A stretch of DNA of 64,000 nucleotides from Imbricaverruca yamaguchii (lineage: Eukaryota > Arthropoda > Thecostraca > Neoverrucidae), in assembly GCA_034440575.1 (NCBI GenBank), contig JAOTOL010001204.1, forward strand, positions 237,001 through 301,000, in the 5' to 3' direction. Positions 22,276 through 35,006 of this stretch are shown here, piece after piece. The position numbers were made by a program, and so were the translations under genes. Each line of letters begins with the position of its first letter. The stretch's first letter is position 1. Below the pieces are notes generated by a model. That model did not search any database. It saw nothing but the letters and a program-made list of their open reading frames with translations, and had not been told where the DNA came from.

Positions 22276-25093
22276 ATAGGTTGGTTGGTTATTTGGGCTT
22301 AGGGGCGCATCGACTGCTTCGGTCATACAGCGCCCATAGCAATGTTAGATTGATAGCTTGGGATGATTAGTGCCAACAGTAGTATACGATCATCCAGAAT
22401 ACGTGCAGATATCATCAGTGAAACAATGAAAGAAAAAGAGCAAGCGCAAGAAAACATCGGTGAAACAGTGAAACGGGAGTAACATCAGTGAAACAGTGAA
22501 ACGGGAGTAGCACCAGTGAAACAGAAACAGAAAGAGCAAGCGCGAACAAAATCTGTGGAACAGTGAAATTATATCAGTGGAACAGTAAAGCAGAACGAGC
22601 AAGCGCGAGCAAACATCAGTGGAACAGTGAAACGAGAGTAACATCAGTGAAGCAGTGAAACAGAAAGAGCAACCGCGAGCAAACATCAGTGGAACAGTGA
22701 AATGGGAGGAACATCAGTGAAACGGTGGAACAGCAAGATCAAGTGCAAGCGAAAATCAGTTGGAGTGACATGTCACGGTTCCGAACGTATAGTGCTACAC
22801 GTCAGTGAGGTGTGTAAATCGCTTTGAAGTTAACATCCGATAAAAAGCGAAACAGTTGTCCAGAAGTTACCGCGCGCGAGCGGTCACAAAGGAGGTCGTG
22901 GAGTGACAGCGACTGTGCGGCTCCAAAAAACCGTCTTCGGTCATCGGCGAGCAGAGGGCACGAGACCAAGACGTGACGCACAGACAGTGGTGCGCGACAT
23001 CGAGGGTAACATGGCCTGTCTTCCTCACAGAGTAGATGGTGGTGTGTTGGGTGAGTGTGTCCGAGCCGAAGACGGCAGAGCACGACCTCGTCACGTCTCG
23101 TCCGGCGGTAGGATGAGGTCCATTCTCCGACGCATGGTTTTATCGCTCGTAGTTTGTCATCCAGCAACGTGTCCCAGATATACTGCCATTTTTTTTAGAA
23201 ACAAAGGTCATGATTGTACGGCGATATTCTCTCGCTGGGAGCGGCATAAATCGCTGGTATAGGGCTTGGGCTGCACATTTCGCAGCAACATCCGCTGCCT
23301 CGTTTCCCACGATGCCGACATGGCTTGGAATCCAACAGAAGGTAACAGATTTTCCAGCATGTGCTAGTGATCTGAGAAGCCGTAAGACGTCCTGTACGAT
23401 GGGATCAGGTGAATTGAACTGCTTTAGCGCCCAGGGACTACTGAGGGAATCAGTAAAAATGACATGCGAGTCTTCCGGTCCTACTCAGATATAACTGAGG
23501 GCCTTGATGATGGCAACCAGCTCTGACACACATACCGTTGCATGGGGTGGCAGTGAAAAAGATCTCGACATTGGACCAATAACAAATGCATTGCCAACGC
23601 CAGTATCTGACTTTGATCCGTCTGTATAAATCTGGACGTATCCGTCAAAAGAGGCTATGTGTTCTAGGGCATGTGACAAACGGTCGTGCGGTGTAGCATG
23701 TGCTTTCTTCATCACGGAGAGCGACGTGTCAATTGTTGGATGGCCCACCTGCTAAGGCGGTGTTTGTGGAAAACCGACCCGCATAATTCCCCGCAATCGA
23801 ATATCGCTATCCTCGAAGAGTCTGCGCATTCTGACGCAAAAGGAAGTGCCATGCGTGATGCATGCTCGTTCGAATGTTGCAATCAAGCGGTGGGAGAATA
23901 TGTAAGTATACGCAGGATGATCTGGGAATTGGCGCACTTTACACGCGTAGCGCATCCCGAGCATTTCTCGACGGAGCGAGAGTGGTGGCTCGTGGGCTTC
24001 AGTCAGAAGGCTCACAGAAGGTGAAGTGCGGAAAGCTCCGGTCACGATTCGGAGCGTCGAATGGTGTACCACATCCAGTGATCGCTTGCTCGTTGTGCTA
24101 GCGCCGTCATATATAAAACATGCGTAGTCGAGTTTTGAACGAACGAGAGAACGGTACAGTAGAAGCATAGTATTCCTGTCTCCTCCGTAGGACGTGCGCG
24201 CAACCATCTTCAGAAGGTTGAGCAATGTAAAACACTTCTCTCGGAGTGTTTTAGAATGTTCCTTGTAACTGAGACGAGCGTCAAAAGTGACTCCCAGAAA
24301 CCTGGCAGCGCGCTGGAAGGGAATTGGCTGCCCATACAGCTGGAGAGCAGGGTCTGGGCAGCTTCTGCGGCGCCGGCAGAAATGCATCCCTACAGTTTTT
24401 GAGACAGAAACCCGAAACCCGTTTTTGGAGCTCCACCTCTCCAAGCATGCTACCGCCAACTGAAGCTGCCATGCCATTGCCGGTGCAGTGGATGTGCAGC
24501 ACCAAATTGCGAAGTCATCCACGAACAGTGATCTACCGATATTACGCGGAATGGACTCGCAGATATCGTTGATCATGATGGCGAACAACGCCACGCTCAA
24601 CACACTTCCCTGTGGTACCCCTTCCGTTTGTGGGTACCGATCCGACATACAGCTTCCGATCCGAACACGAAAAAAAAACGTCTCGACAGAAAGTTCTGGA
24701 GGAAGAGGACCATGGATCCACGAATTCCACATTTGAAGACCTTCATCAGTATGCCGTAGCGCCAGGTGGTGTCATACGCTCCGTGGATGTCGAAAAACAC
24801 TGCACCAATGTGACGATTTTGCTGGAACGCTGCACGTACCACTGTATCAAGGGCTAAAAGATGGTCAATGGTGCTGCGGTTTTTCCTAAAACCACACTGT
24901 GCGTTGTTTAAAATGCCATGTCGTTCAAGAAACCAGGTCAGACGCACGTTCACCATCTTCTCCATGAGCTTACAGAGTGATGATGAGAGTGATATTGGTC
25001 GGTAGTTTCCCGGGTCTACGCTGTCTTTTCCGGGCTTTAATATTGGGATCATAATGGCCTCACGCCAAGTGGGTGGGAAATCTCCTTTCTTCC
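22276..25093 (-). mobile_element. RNase H-bearing LINE inserted in the 87-bp satellite, 13-bp TSD
   Basis: The element is flanked by CTATATGTGTTTT at 22263-22275 and 25094-25106. This target-site duplication fixes both ends. It is 5'-truncated within RT (first residues KGDFPPTWREAIMIPILKPG at the right edge). The 3' UTR (22276-22801) contains a minisatellite built on GTGAAACAGTGAAACATCAG at 22415-22740. The element is about 2.8 kb. The coding part is decayed (separate entry). Confidence 0.88.
22802..25085 (-). pseudogene. LINE reverse transcriptase, RNase H and C-terminal Cys/His region
   Basis: RT starts at 25085 with NYRPISLSSSLCKLMEKM and FFDIHGAYDTTW. A slip in a run of eight A (24669-24676) changes frame, then GVPQGSVLSVALFAIMINDI and LFVDDFAIW follow. 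The usual Ala before the Asp pair is Val, but both Asp residues are kept. An in-frame stop lies at 23752-23754. RNase H follows in the same frame: IYTDGSK, VSELVAI, and then VIFTDS and GNEAADVAAK after another stop. The end, CPRCRAPLSVRHVLVSC, matches the cluster seen in the 3-6 kb element. There are at least three inactivating changes. Same general LINE group as the 3-6 kb element, different family. Confidence 0.86.
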
Positions 25094-25130
25094 CTATATG
25101 TGTTTTGTAATTGAAGAACTAACATACGAA
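25094..25130. repeat. 87-bp satellite, right edge after the LINE insertion
   Basis: CTATATGTGTTTTGTAATTG followed by AAGAACTAACAT continues the satellite unit interrupted at 22275. Confidence 0.75.
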
Positions 25131-25375
25131 TTGCCAAACACCTCGTCTCTTAGTTATCAAGAACAAATGATACAGGATAGTGGGGACCATGTGGCCCCTG
25201 GGAACTTCTCTAGGCTGTGGGTAGTAGTTGGCAAGTTCTGCAATGTTTTACTAGGTGAGACATCTACACTTCTTGAATGTTTCGACTATTTCATGGGCAA
25301 CCGCAGTTCTTTGAAACGAAATAATTGGGACTACCAACATTCCAGTTAGGGGCGTACCGGTGCGTTTATTTAGTG
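25131..25375 (+). repeat. Dispersed repeat, copy 1 (partner at 34125-34400)
   Basis: Shares ordered blocks with 34125-34400: GTGGCCCC, TTGAATGTTTCGA, AAAATAATT and CTACCAACATC-like segments, followed by a GCCCGTACCG-like end. Divergence is high. Identity of the repeat is unknown. Confidence 0.6.
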
Positions 25376-25389
25376 CCTCGTCTTTTATT

Positions 25390-26050
25390 CTTTTTTAGGA
25401 CCAATTCGCCTTTTGAGGGCTCAGCCAACCGGGGCTCCGGTATGAATTCTCTGGGTCCCGGTGATACTTTTTTGGCTCAGGCGCATGGTTCCGGGGGACC
25501 CGACGCCAGTTTTCTGGGCTCGAAGGAGCTTTAGGTGACTGCGGAGTTCTTCTTTTAAATCCGAGCTCTGGCCTGATTTTTCTGATCCCAGTGTCATGTG
25601 TTTGTCTTCTGCCACGATTTTTCGAGCTCCCATTCGTTCTTTTCGAGGCCATACGCACTTTTTGATGGCATCTGGTGGTAAGTTTTCGGCTCTGGATCGA
25701 TTTTCCTTGGTCGGACTTTTTTATTCCCAGAATCTCTACCACCTTGTAGAACTCCGGATTGATTTTGTAACATCCCGATGCGATTTTTGTGGGTGCTACC
25801 CTACGCTATTTGGGGGGCGGTGAAACGTATTGGGTCCCCAACGTGATTTCCAGGGGCCCGACCAGACCTTTGGAGGCCCCATCGTGATTTTCAAAAGTAA
25901 GGAAAAGTCGCTCCTGGCGCGAATTTTCGGGGACCCAGCGGTAGTCTCAGGGACCCGATTCCACTTCGTACAGCTCCCAGTGTCATTTTTGGGGCCCAGA
26001 ACGGTTTTAGGGTCCCTAATGTGATCTTTGTGGCCTTGACCTTGTGATTC
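25390..26050. repeat. Degenerate minisatellite, about 33-bp period
   Basis: Loose repeats of a T-rich block plus GGGGCCC- or GGCTC-type block (for example GTGATTTTCGGGGCCC-like units at 25840-26010). Period is approximate and no unit is exact. Confidence 0.55.
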
Positions 26051-27069
26051 TTGGTCCTTTCAGGACTAGAATTAGCCATGGCGTGGCTAATGCTTGTCCT
26101 GCAATCAGGGTTCAACAGACGAGAATCAACAGAAAAGCAACTCGTTTCGCCTGCGGGAAGACCAACAAAAGAAACCTTATTACGATAAATGAAGGGAAAC
26201 AAAACATCTCTAATGCTCTAATGAAGGAATGGATATCATGAAGTTGCATTATGGATGGATGTCATGAGGGACATTTTTTTAGAAGACAAGCAGCTTGCTT
26301 ACTTTGATGATCCAAGGTCTTCTCAGGAAATTAGTTGTTATCTCGTATAGTACAACATAATGGCGATTATTCTTGATTGCTCTCAGCGCAGCCTCAAGTG
26401 TCTTCTGCACAATGACGATGTTTTTGGAGCGGTTTCAGTTGGTCACTCAGTGCATTTGCGAGATCAACATCATGACATTAAAATTGTCATTGACTTACTC
26501 AAATGTCACGAACACAATTGAATCATTTGTGTGGACCTGAAAATGGTCAACTTGCTCCTTGGTCAACAGAAGGGCTTTACGAAGTTTCCATGCTTTCTCC
26601 GCATGTGGGACAGCCGAGCTCGAGAGAAACGCTTGACCCAGGATTAGTGGCCCATCCGTGAAACTTTTGGAGCAGGCATGCCAAACATCATGAATGGCAT
26701 AATCATCTATGGTGATCTGCCACGACCTCTTCGGAGGTGAACGAAAGTTATGTACGCTCATGAAAAATCTTGAGGATGAAAAATGCGATGAAACAGATAG
26801 CTTTCGATACGCGAAGAGGGGCATAAATTTCTGGTGCTCTGTGGTGAAAATCTTAAAAGCGTCTCGTCTCAACGAGTATACTTTTGGTTGCTGAAGGGGG
26901 TGCCTCCTTGCCAGTGCCTCTGTGTAAGTGGCTAATCGATGTTTAAGCCATGGTTAGCTGAAAGGCTTTATGATAATGATGGCGGGTGCTTCCGTGACCA
27001 CACTAATGCATTGCAAGGTGACACAAATCAGTTGACTTTATATCTATCCGACGGAACAGAACAAGCTAA
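26051..27069. other. Unassigned sequence with one unrecognised ORF
   Basis: A minus-strand ORF of 125 aa (26872-26495) starts MRRDAFKIFTTEHQKF. It has even composition but no family I recognise and no flanking signals. I leave it as a possible gene fragment only. Confidence 0.3.
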
Positions 27070-27919
27070 TTAACCCGCGCCGTCTTTCATGTCAAATCCT
27101 CCCACCACGTCTCGGGGGGAGGGGGGGCGGTTGAAGCACTCCCTCTAAAGTCCAAACTAAGCATCGCACGAAAACGAAAGAGGTGTCAGCGGAAAGCGCT
27201 CGACGAGTAGGGTCCGAGTCCACCCTCCAAAACACTCTCCCGCCAAAAGTGACGTCTCCAGTGGGGCTAGATTTTCACGACTTTTCACGACTTACATTAT
27301 GTTTTTGACTCTGGGGGGGGTTCATTTTGAGGGATATATGTAAAAACCAAATTTATTTGGAATGGGACAGCGAAATCGACCGGGGATATTTTTTTGGGCC
27401 CCAAAAAATTATTTGAAAAATTTGTTGAAATTTCACAATTTTGAGTTTTCAAGTTTTCTTTAATTTTCCTTCTCCAATGGTTAAAGCAGACCGAGAAACG
27501 TTGTTGGACGTCAACTTGCCCTAATAAAAAATACTTACTTTAGCCAGAATCCTGTATTTTACCTGCAAGTTGGCAAATACGCAAAATTTATGGGTAGTCA
27601 AAAACGAAAAAAAAAGAGAAAACTCATACGTTTTGTTGCATCCATAAAGATAAGAAAACATTGAAAGTTTCATTAAAACATCTGTATCCGTTAAAGCGTG
27701 ACGACTGGTTGACATTTTTTGGAGGTGACCTCACTTGACCTTGACTAACTCGTTGACCCTAGATGACCTGACCTAAAATTTTTGAATCAGTATGTCAAAT
27801 TGGTGTGGAAAAAGGTATGCCAAATTTGGGCGCGCTGCTGTGCGCCGTTCGTCCGCTATCCGCGAAAAAACCTAAGGGGGTGGGGCGGTTGAAGAACCCC
27901 CCGAGACGGGACGGGTTAA
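27070..27919. mobile_element. piggyBac-type MITE with TTAA target duplication
   Basis: TTAA at 27070-27073 and 27916-27919 flank a roughly 842-bp element. It starts CCCGCGCCGTC and ends, on the other strand, CCCGTCCCGTCTCGGGGG, so the termini are imperfect inverted repeats beginning CCC next to TTAA. That is the piggyBac superfamily pattern. No transposase is encoded. A second copy begins at 63451 with TTAA and shares the interior (AAACTAAGC, CACGAAAACGAA, GACTTACATTATGTTTTTG). Confidence 0.82.
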
Positions 27920-29245
27920 TTGTGTTCGTCACTGCACTATGACAAAATTGAAGGTTATTTCAGGCTACATGTTGATAACCTTTGTTTCAGCACGTGACAA
28001 TCTCGTGGTGTCTGATATTCTACAGGTGACGTGCTGGACAATTTATATATCTCTGTCCTCAGTATTCCTCACATCCATCGTTAGCCTTAGGAACTCTCGT
28101 TAGCTCTCAGGGCGTTCTGCTAACACCCAGGGGCCCTCTCAAGGTAGCATGGGCTCTCTCCAGTTATCGTCAGCTCTTTTGGTTTCAATGCAATCTTGGC
28201 TATGAGGCTGGGCCCAGTATCCCTCACAACAATTACCAGCTCACAAGGAATCGCTTAGCTCCCAGAGAAGCTTCCTCACCCATTATGGTCCCGTTCAACC
28301 TCAGGAAAATCTAAGTCCAGTCCTCCCTGGCTCTCAGAAAGCCTCTCCATCACTTTGGGATCTCTATGGCTTTTAAGGACAAATTACAGTCCTCAACAGC
28401 CATGTCTAGCTCCCATATCAGAATAATTTCAACCCTGAGATAGATCCTCCCTAGTCCTTTTCAGCTCTTACGCTTTCAGCCACTTGATACCGCTCCTTTC
28501 GAGCCGAGACTGCCTTTTCCAGCTGGCATGAACATTCCAGCCCTCGGGTGAGCCGTCTCTTTTCTCCACGGCCCTTGTCAGTCCTGACGTCTTAAGGGCC
28601 CAAGAGCCTCGCCACGCAATCTGTTAAATGCATTTTAAATTTATTCGGTAACATAGCTGCCCCTACACCTCGTGGAGTCCTTGCGGGCCTCTTCAGGTGG
28701 TTGTCTGGAGGGCTCCGCGGACTCGCCAGGTGAGGGATGCGTGTGTCCCTTCACCCTTCAGCTACTCCACTACTTTTTAACAGCCTAGAGCCCTTCCACT
28801 GGCTTAGATGCACTTTACGTAGCACCGGGAACCCTCACTTCGGCTCGGGCCTTCTCAGTGGCTTTGGGGCCTCTTCATCGGCCTGAGGCTTGCTGTCAGC
28901 TCTTAACATACCTTCGTCAGTGTGGGTCCTGCAGGTTAGACCCAGTTAGACCCTAACCTGCAAGACCGCTGGGTCTTGCAGGTTAGGACTGCGGCCCCGT
29001 CCATCGGTTCAGAGGCCCTCTTTGACTGCTCAGGACATTATCCGTCCTATCGGAAAATGTCTTTCAGCAGCTTTTTCAACACCTCTGTCATACCAGGAGC
29101 CCCCTGTATCGCTTCGGCCCCCTGTCAGTCCAGGAGCCCTTCATACTGGCTCCCTTCCATGGTCTGTGTTCCTCCGGAGGCTAGAGACCTCTCCGTCACA
29201 GGGAGGATCCATGAGCTTGGCGTCACCAAACGCTAAAACCCTGAA
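27920..29245. repeat. Degenerate GC-rich minisatellite region
   Basis: 28080-29240 is built of loose units of roughly 30 bp containing GGGCCCTCT, CAGCTC and CCTTCGTCAG-like blocks. A similar block lies at 29790-30480. ORFs inside are by-products. Confidence 0.6.
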
Positions 29246-29785
29246 CTAGCCTGGAGGGCAGAATGCATTGAGGGCAATGGGGAAAAACAACGTTATGCCA
29301 AATATCTCATGAAGTATTCGTGGTAGCGCAGAACTAAGAGCAGATTTAGAAAGGCCTATACGAAATTCACCACATTCACGTGTGATGTATATATATATAT
29401 ATATATATATACATATATATATGGAATACTGCAACAGCGCGTGCATGATCTAACACATTCCTTGACCGTGGCGAGCCGCGGCGGCGTTTTTGAGGGCGTC
29501 CCGCTGTTAACGACGTTTCGGTGGTAGGCGGAGCCTATTTTGACAGCAGAGTCGCAGCGACCACAGATTCCGTGAACAGGGTTTTATTTCAGGAAATGAA
29601 AGCGTTGTGCTATGTTTTAGGAAAAATTATCTGTTGAGATTCCTATAACTTTTCAAGCTTCAGTTTATTGTACTTTTCCGCGAAATATGATTGAAGAGCA
29701 CAAAAGACTGAATGTGCTCGCACGACCATGGCTGCTTTTTAAGTAAATGATGCTAGCGTTAGCACTCACTATCCAACCACAATGC
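29246..29785. repeat. Unassigned sequence with a small (TA)n tract
   Basis: A TA tract lies at 29388-29423. The rest, including a GC-rich stretch at 29465-29540, is unassigned. Confidence 0.6.
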
Positions 29786-29789
29786 CGGT

Positions 29790-30480
29790 TCCAATAGCTA
29801 GTCTGGAGGTCACATTAAGGTTATGCCAGTGTCTGGTGGGTCAACCTTATAAAACAACCTTGTCTCCGTCGCTCCTTGGCGATCCAGGGCCTTCTCCGTC
29901 AGGCCGAAAGCCATCTTTCAACAACTTGGGACCCCTCGATCAGGCCGCGATGATACGGGTTGAACCATCCGTCGGCCACGGAGCCGTCTCTGAAGGCCCA
30001 GTCATCTCCATCACTTAGAAGCCCCTCGTCATCTCAGGGCCATCTTTAAGGATCCCGGACCTATTCCGTCAAATCGAAGGTATTTGCCTTTTTCAAACGC
30101 TTGGTCCTCCTATCAGGTCAGGGGCCCTTCCTTCGCTTTGGGCCCCGTCGTCTGCCCAGAGATCATTCATTTTGGCTCGGGGCCCCCTCCGTTAGCTAGG
30201 AGGCCTTCCAATGATCCGGGGCCCTTCTGTCCACTTAGAAGCTCTTCAACGTTGGCCCAGCCCAGGACTCTGATCATCTGTCCGTGGGCAACCTCCGTTA
30301 ACTAGAGGCCCTCTAAAGTGGCCCGGGGCCTTCCCCTTCAGCCCGGGGGCCCTAGACGTCGATCCAGGGGGCCCACAAGGCCCCTACGCCTACGCCTTGT
30401 GGAGTCCTTGTGAGCCTCGGATACTCCAGAGGGCGCGGCTGCCCCCTTCACCCGTCCCCTTGGCTTCGTCAATGGTCAGT
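29790..30480. repeat. Degenerate GC-rich minisatellite, second block
   Basis: Loose repeats of a GGGGCCCTTCCGTCAGCCCG-like unit, about 30 bp, like 28080-29240. Confidence 0.6.
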
Positions 30481-30788
30481 GAGTCGCTCGACCCAAAAAG
30501 GAACAGCGAGTGCTGGGAGCATGAATTTACGTGTTTCACAATGACGCAATGACAGCCCAAGGGCTACGCACATCCTGCAGAACTAATGCACTCAAAGAAG
30601 CGGCAAAGAAAATCGGATTAAATATATACAACGTGTGTTACAAGATTTCCAGATTTCGGATCTTGCCCAACTTTGCAACGCAATCCGTGGTCAAGCACAG
30701 TCTAGACGTGCCTAGATCGTTAGCTTACTCGCTAGCTTAAGGTGTCAGGTTTTATTCGGTCTATCGGCCTTCACCCGTCTCGGGGACC

Positions 30789-30820
30789 TATAAGAGAGTG
30801 CTTGACGCGCACACTAGCAG
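30789..30820 (+). promoter_or_regulatory. TATA-box core promoter of Gly-rich peptide gene 1
   Basis: TATAAGA at 30789-30795, with a CAGT initiator-like sequence 30 bp downstream near 30818-30821. The same block, almost base for base, precedes gene 2. The sequence from about 30770 (CACCCGTCTCGGGGACC) is identical in both. Confidence 0.75.
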
Positions 30821-30845
30821 TCGACTGAACTTCTCCAGCCGCACC

Positions 30846-31190
30846 ATGAAGCTGACGATCGCTGTCCTGCTGGCGTGCGTTGCAATCGTCCTGGCCACCG
30901 GAAAGGGTGGCCACGGAGGCGGCTTCGGCTTCGGCGGCGGTGTCGGCCACGGAGGCGGCTTCGGCTACGGTGGCGGCGGCGGTTTCGGCAGAGGCTTCGG
31001 CTACCGGCGGCCGTACTACCACCAGAGCTACGGATATCCCCAGTATCACGGCCACACTTACTACCACAGGCACCAGCCCTACTACTACCAGCAACAACCA
31101 TACTACTATCAACAGCAGCCCTACTACCAGCAGCAGCCATTCTACTACCAGCAGCAGCCCTACTACAAGCAACAATACAACGACTACTAG
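30846..31190 (+). CDS. Secreted Gly-rich / Tyr-Gln-rich peptide, gene 1
   Basis: 114 aa. Residues 1-19 form a signal peptide (MKLTIAVLLACVAIVLATG), so the product should enter the secretory pathway. Residues 20-52 are a Gly-rich block (GGHGGGFGFGGG, FGYGGGGGFG). Residues 53-114 are Tyr/Gln/Pro/His-rich with repeats of PYYYQQQ. I chose the Met at 30846, not the in-frame one at 30798, because it has ACCATG context, starts the signal peptide, and the upstream frame overlaps the predicted transcription start. Arthropods make such peptides as cuticle or cement proteins, salivary secretions or antimicrobial peptides; sequence alone does not decide. Its paralogue is 4.16 kb downstream. Expression not shown. 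Confidence 0.88.
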   Translation: MKLTIAVLLACVAIVLATGKGGHGGGFGFGGGVGHGGGFGYGGGGGFGRGFGYRRPYYHQSYGYPQYHGHTYYHRHQPYYYQQQPYYYQQQPYYQQQPFYYQQQPYYKQQYNDY

Positions 31191-31249
31191 TTCTGCAACA
31201 GCCTCTAGACTCCCCTAGTCACACTGCTTTCGCCTACCACGCACAAAGG

Positions 31250-31940
<691 letters not shown>

Positions 31941-32215
31941 GTGTTCCGCAATCGGGAAGAGGATTTGAACACTGGAGGGGCGATACTCCGATTTGCAAGC
32001 ACCACTATCCCAGGGGAGAGAGTGGGAACAGAGCGTGTTGTGGCATGTCAGCATGAAACACTGATTCCAGTTCATACATCATCCCGTTGGACATGATCAG
32101 TCGGCACAAAACAGCATAAAATACACTTGCAATTCTAATTTCACCCGCAATCTGTACCACATCCAAGCTTACAACCAGAAATACAATTTTCTTGAAATAA
32201 ACTTTACAATATATA
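31941..32215 (+). other. Predicted 3' exon and poly(A) signal of gene 1
   Basis: AATAAA at 32196-32201 follows CTTGA, and the same CTTGAAATAAAC occurs in gene 2 at 36308-36318. The segment from 31941 is conserved between the paralogues (GGCGATACTCCGAT, GTGAAACACTGATT-like blocks). No ORF is conserved in it, so it is read as untranslated. Confidence 0.5.
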
Positions 32216-32229
32216 CACGAAGCATTGTT

Positions 32230-32345
32230 TATACAAGGCAACACCGTCCCATCATATATAGATAGTTCTTATATAGATGGATGGATAGATAGTTCTTATA
32301 CGGGTTCTTATATAGGTCTTATCTAGGAGATAGGTGGATAGTTCT
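32230..32345. repeat. Short GATA/GATAGTTCTTA tandem repeat
   Basis: Units of TATAGATAGTTCTTATA and GGATGGATAGATAG, about five copies, irregular. Confidence 0.6.
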
Positions 32346-33194
32346 TAGACACGCACATTACATTCATTTCAGTAGGCTAATTGGTGGGACACCGCGGCGT
32401 GAGCTCACACGCGCATAGTATTGGACAATGCACAGCAAGAGTAAATGTATGTGCATGCTATAGCCCACACCGAACCTGGTTGTGAAGGGAAGGGAGCTTT
32501 GGCAAGTTACCTTCATAGCTGATCCTGCGCCGTCCCGAACAGCGCCAGCCTTTTGCCAGGTATAGGTACGTTGGGCAACTCGGAACACGGTGAAGGGGCA
32601 GCGAGTGGTAACTATTCTTGTAGCCATTGAGTTTATATTTTCTTTAAAAAAAAGAAGAAAATCGCCCCATACCATCTTGTCAAAGGACGCTATTCTAGCT
32701 TTAGCAATCGCGAGGTCAGGGTCATGGGCGGGGGTGTTTATCCAGGTTCCCAAAATTTGTACACGTGCATCTACTACACCGGCAAGATTATTCTGCTCAC
32801 TTTTATTGTCATTGATGAAGCATGGCTTGCGATATATGTGACACTCCGGGTGCAAATGTGTGAAGTCATTTCAGATAATTAACATGCGACATCACGCAAA
32901 TGTCCTGGACGATTTTCCACCGAGATTGTTTTTTTTTCCGCATATTATTGATATATACAAAATCACCTCTATGATGCAGTCTTTGGTATTTTAACGCCGC
33001 TAAGAACTGGATAGCATGACCTCACTATCACTGGCCCTCCTGTGGCCATTTCGGATCACTGGCCGAAGACAATTTTGGATTAAATATTCCAGGTGAGCGG
33101 GTATTTTAGGATTACGTTACCAGAATTAAAATCCATAGGGCCCATGTATCTCGGTGCATCGAACAGCAAATGACTGAAAAACAATTTACTTTTC

Positions 33195-33905
33195 ATCTGT
33201 TGTTCGGTACAGTCCCGTTGCCAGGCTGCTTCGTTGTCTGGTGAGACTCCGTTGACCGATGCATTCCCGTTGCCTGGCTACAACGGCTGCTCGGTACAGT
33301 TCCGTTGCCCGGTACAATTCCGTTTCCCAGTTCTCCCATTGTCCGCTAGTATCGTGATACCCGGCACAGTCCCATTTCCCGCACAGGTCCTCGGCCTGAT
33401 GCGGCCCCTTTGCCCGGTACAGGCCCGTTGCCAGGTATAGTCTCGTTGCCCGGCAGTCCCGTTGCCCGGCAAAGTCCCGTTGCTCGGTACAGTTCCGTTG
33501 CTCAGTGCCCGGCACAGTACCGTTGCCCAGTGCAGTCCTGTTACCCGATATGGCTCCGTTGTCCGGTTTAGCCCCGTTGTTCTGGTTCAGCCTCGTGCCC
33601 GGTACAGTCCCATTGCCCGGCACAGCCCCGTTGCTCAGTACAGTTCAGTTACCCAGTACACTCTCGTTGGTCGGTACATTTTTTTCGTCCAGTACATTCT
33701 AGGTGCTCAATACAGTCACGTTGCCCGGTACAGTCACGTTGTCTGGTACAGTCACGCTGTCCGGTACAGCCTCGTTGCTCGGTACAGTCTCGTTGCTCGG
33801 TACAGTCTCGCTGTTCGGTACAGTCACGTTGTCCGGTACAGTCTCATTCCTCGGTACAGTCACATTGCTCGATACGGTCACGTTGTCCAATATGGCTACC
33901 TCACA
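33195..33905. repeat. 18-bp minisatellite (locus 1)
   Basis: About 39 units of CAGTCCCGTTGCCCGGTA with substitutions. The unit is divisible by 3, so long hexapeptide-repeat ORFs arise on both strands (up to 152 aa); these are not genes. The same 18-bp unit forms a second array at 42425-42700, and both begin next to TCTGTTGTTCGGT. Confidence 0.92.
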
Positions 33906-34645
33906 GGCCCAGCCACGTAGGGCCGGTCCAAACTCTATACGCAACTGAAAAATGAACAAGGACTTTGGTGAGTTTCGAGGCTGAATATTTGTCTTCTTTT
34001 ATTGGCGCACATATAGGAAGCAATGTGGTTAGATAAGACAGCTTTTAGGAAAAAGGACACTGCTACTAAAATGTTAACGATCATCCGCATGTGTTAAGCA
34101 CATACCTAAATCAAACAGGAGGACCATACTACGCATTGACAAACACCGCGTTATTGAGTGGTCAAGAGCAAAGGTTAGAATGGATGGGGCGGAATGTGGC
34201 CCCCTATAACTTCCCACATCTGGGGGGGGGGGGGGACAGTTCGCGAGCTAAATAACATTTCACCATGTGAGCACCCTTACCTTGTTTGAATGTTTCGAGT
34301 ATGCCATTGTTATCTTCACCAACAGATATTTCAAACAAAATAATTCCGTTCTACCAACATCAACGCTGGCGACAATTCAGGCCCGTACCGTAAAGTGCAA
34401 GGAAATACTTTCTCCGTTTGGAGGGAGGGAGAGAGATGGACAGGCGGAAGTGCCGCATGGGCTAATCTGTGCCACACAAAGAAGAAAGGAAACTCTACCT
34501 GTTGTTGCATGTATACGGTTAAATACATCAACGCACGTGGCTACCAGGACCCTTCTGTCAGCGATTAGAAGCAGCTCATAACCCCCCCCCCCAAAAAAAA
34601 AAGCATTCCTAACAGGGTTAATGTACCGAGTTGATTGTCAGCAGG
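33906..34645. other. Spacer between duplicated units, with dispersed repeat copy 2
   Basis: 34125-34400 is the partner of the repeat at 25131-25375. It includes a G run at 34213-34226 and a C then A run near 34585-34602. No gene is seen; a 104-aa ORF at 34267-34581 runs through repeat sequence. Confidence 0.5.
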
Positions 34646-34949
34646 CCGCTCGATCTGAACAGTGGAGCAGCAAGTGCTGGGAGGATGGATTTACATGTTT
34701 CAGAACTATGCAGAGGCAGTCTGCAACGGCTATGCGCATCAAGCCGAATTAATGCAATCAAGGAAATCGCAAAGAAAAGAGGATGAAATACATTCAACGT
34801 GCAATACTACACTTCCGGAATTCGGATTTTGTCCAAACTTGTAATACACTCCCTGATCAGGCAACTCTATAGGCTTGCCTAGATCTTTTACTGGGTAGCT
34901 TACGGTCAGGTATTATCCGGGCTATCCGCTTTCACCCGTCTCGGGGACC

Positions 34950-34981
34950 TATAAGAGAGTGCTTGACGCGCACACTAGCAG
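34950..34981 (+). promoter_or_regulatory. TATA-box core promoter of Gly-rich peptide gene 2
   Basis: TATAAGA at 34950-34956 with the CAGT initiator-like sequence near 34979-34982. From 34931 to the start codon it differs from gene 1 by only about one base. Confidence 0.75.
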
Positions 34982-35006
34982 TCGACCGAACTTCTCCAGC
35001 CGCACC

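Noticed and set aside
26495..26872. 125-aa minus-strand ORF as a host gene
   Set aside because: No recognisable domain, no promoter or splice context; kept only as an unassigned note.
33186..33959. 152-aa and 145-aa hexapeptide-repeat ORFs
   Set aside because: The 18-bp unit is divisible by 3, so all frames stay open; both strands do so equally.
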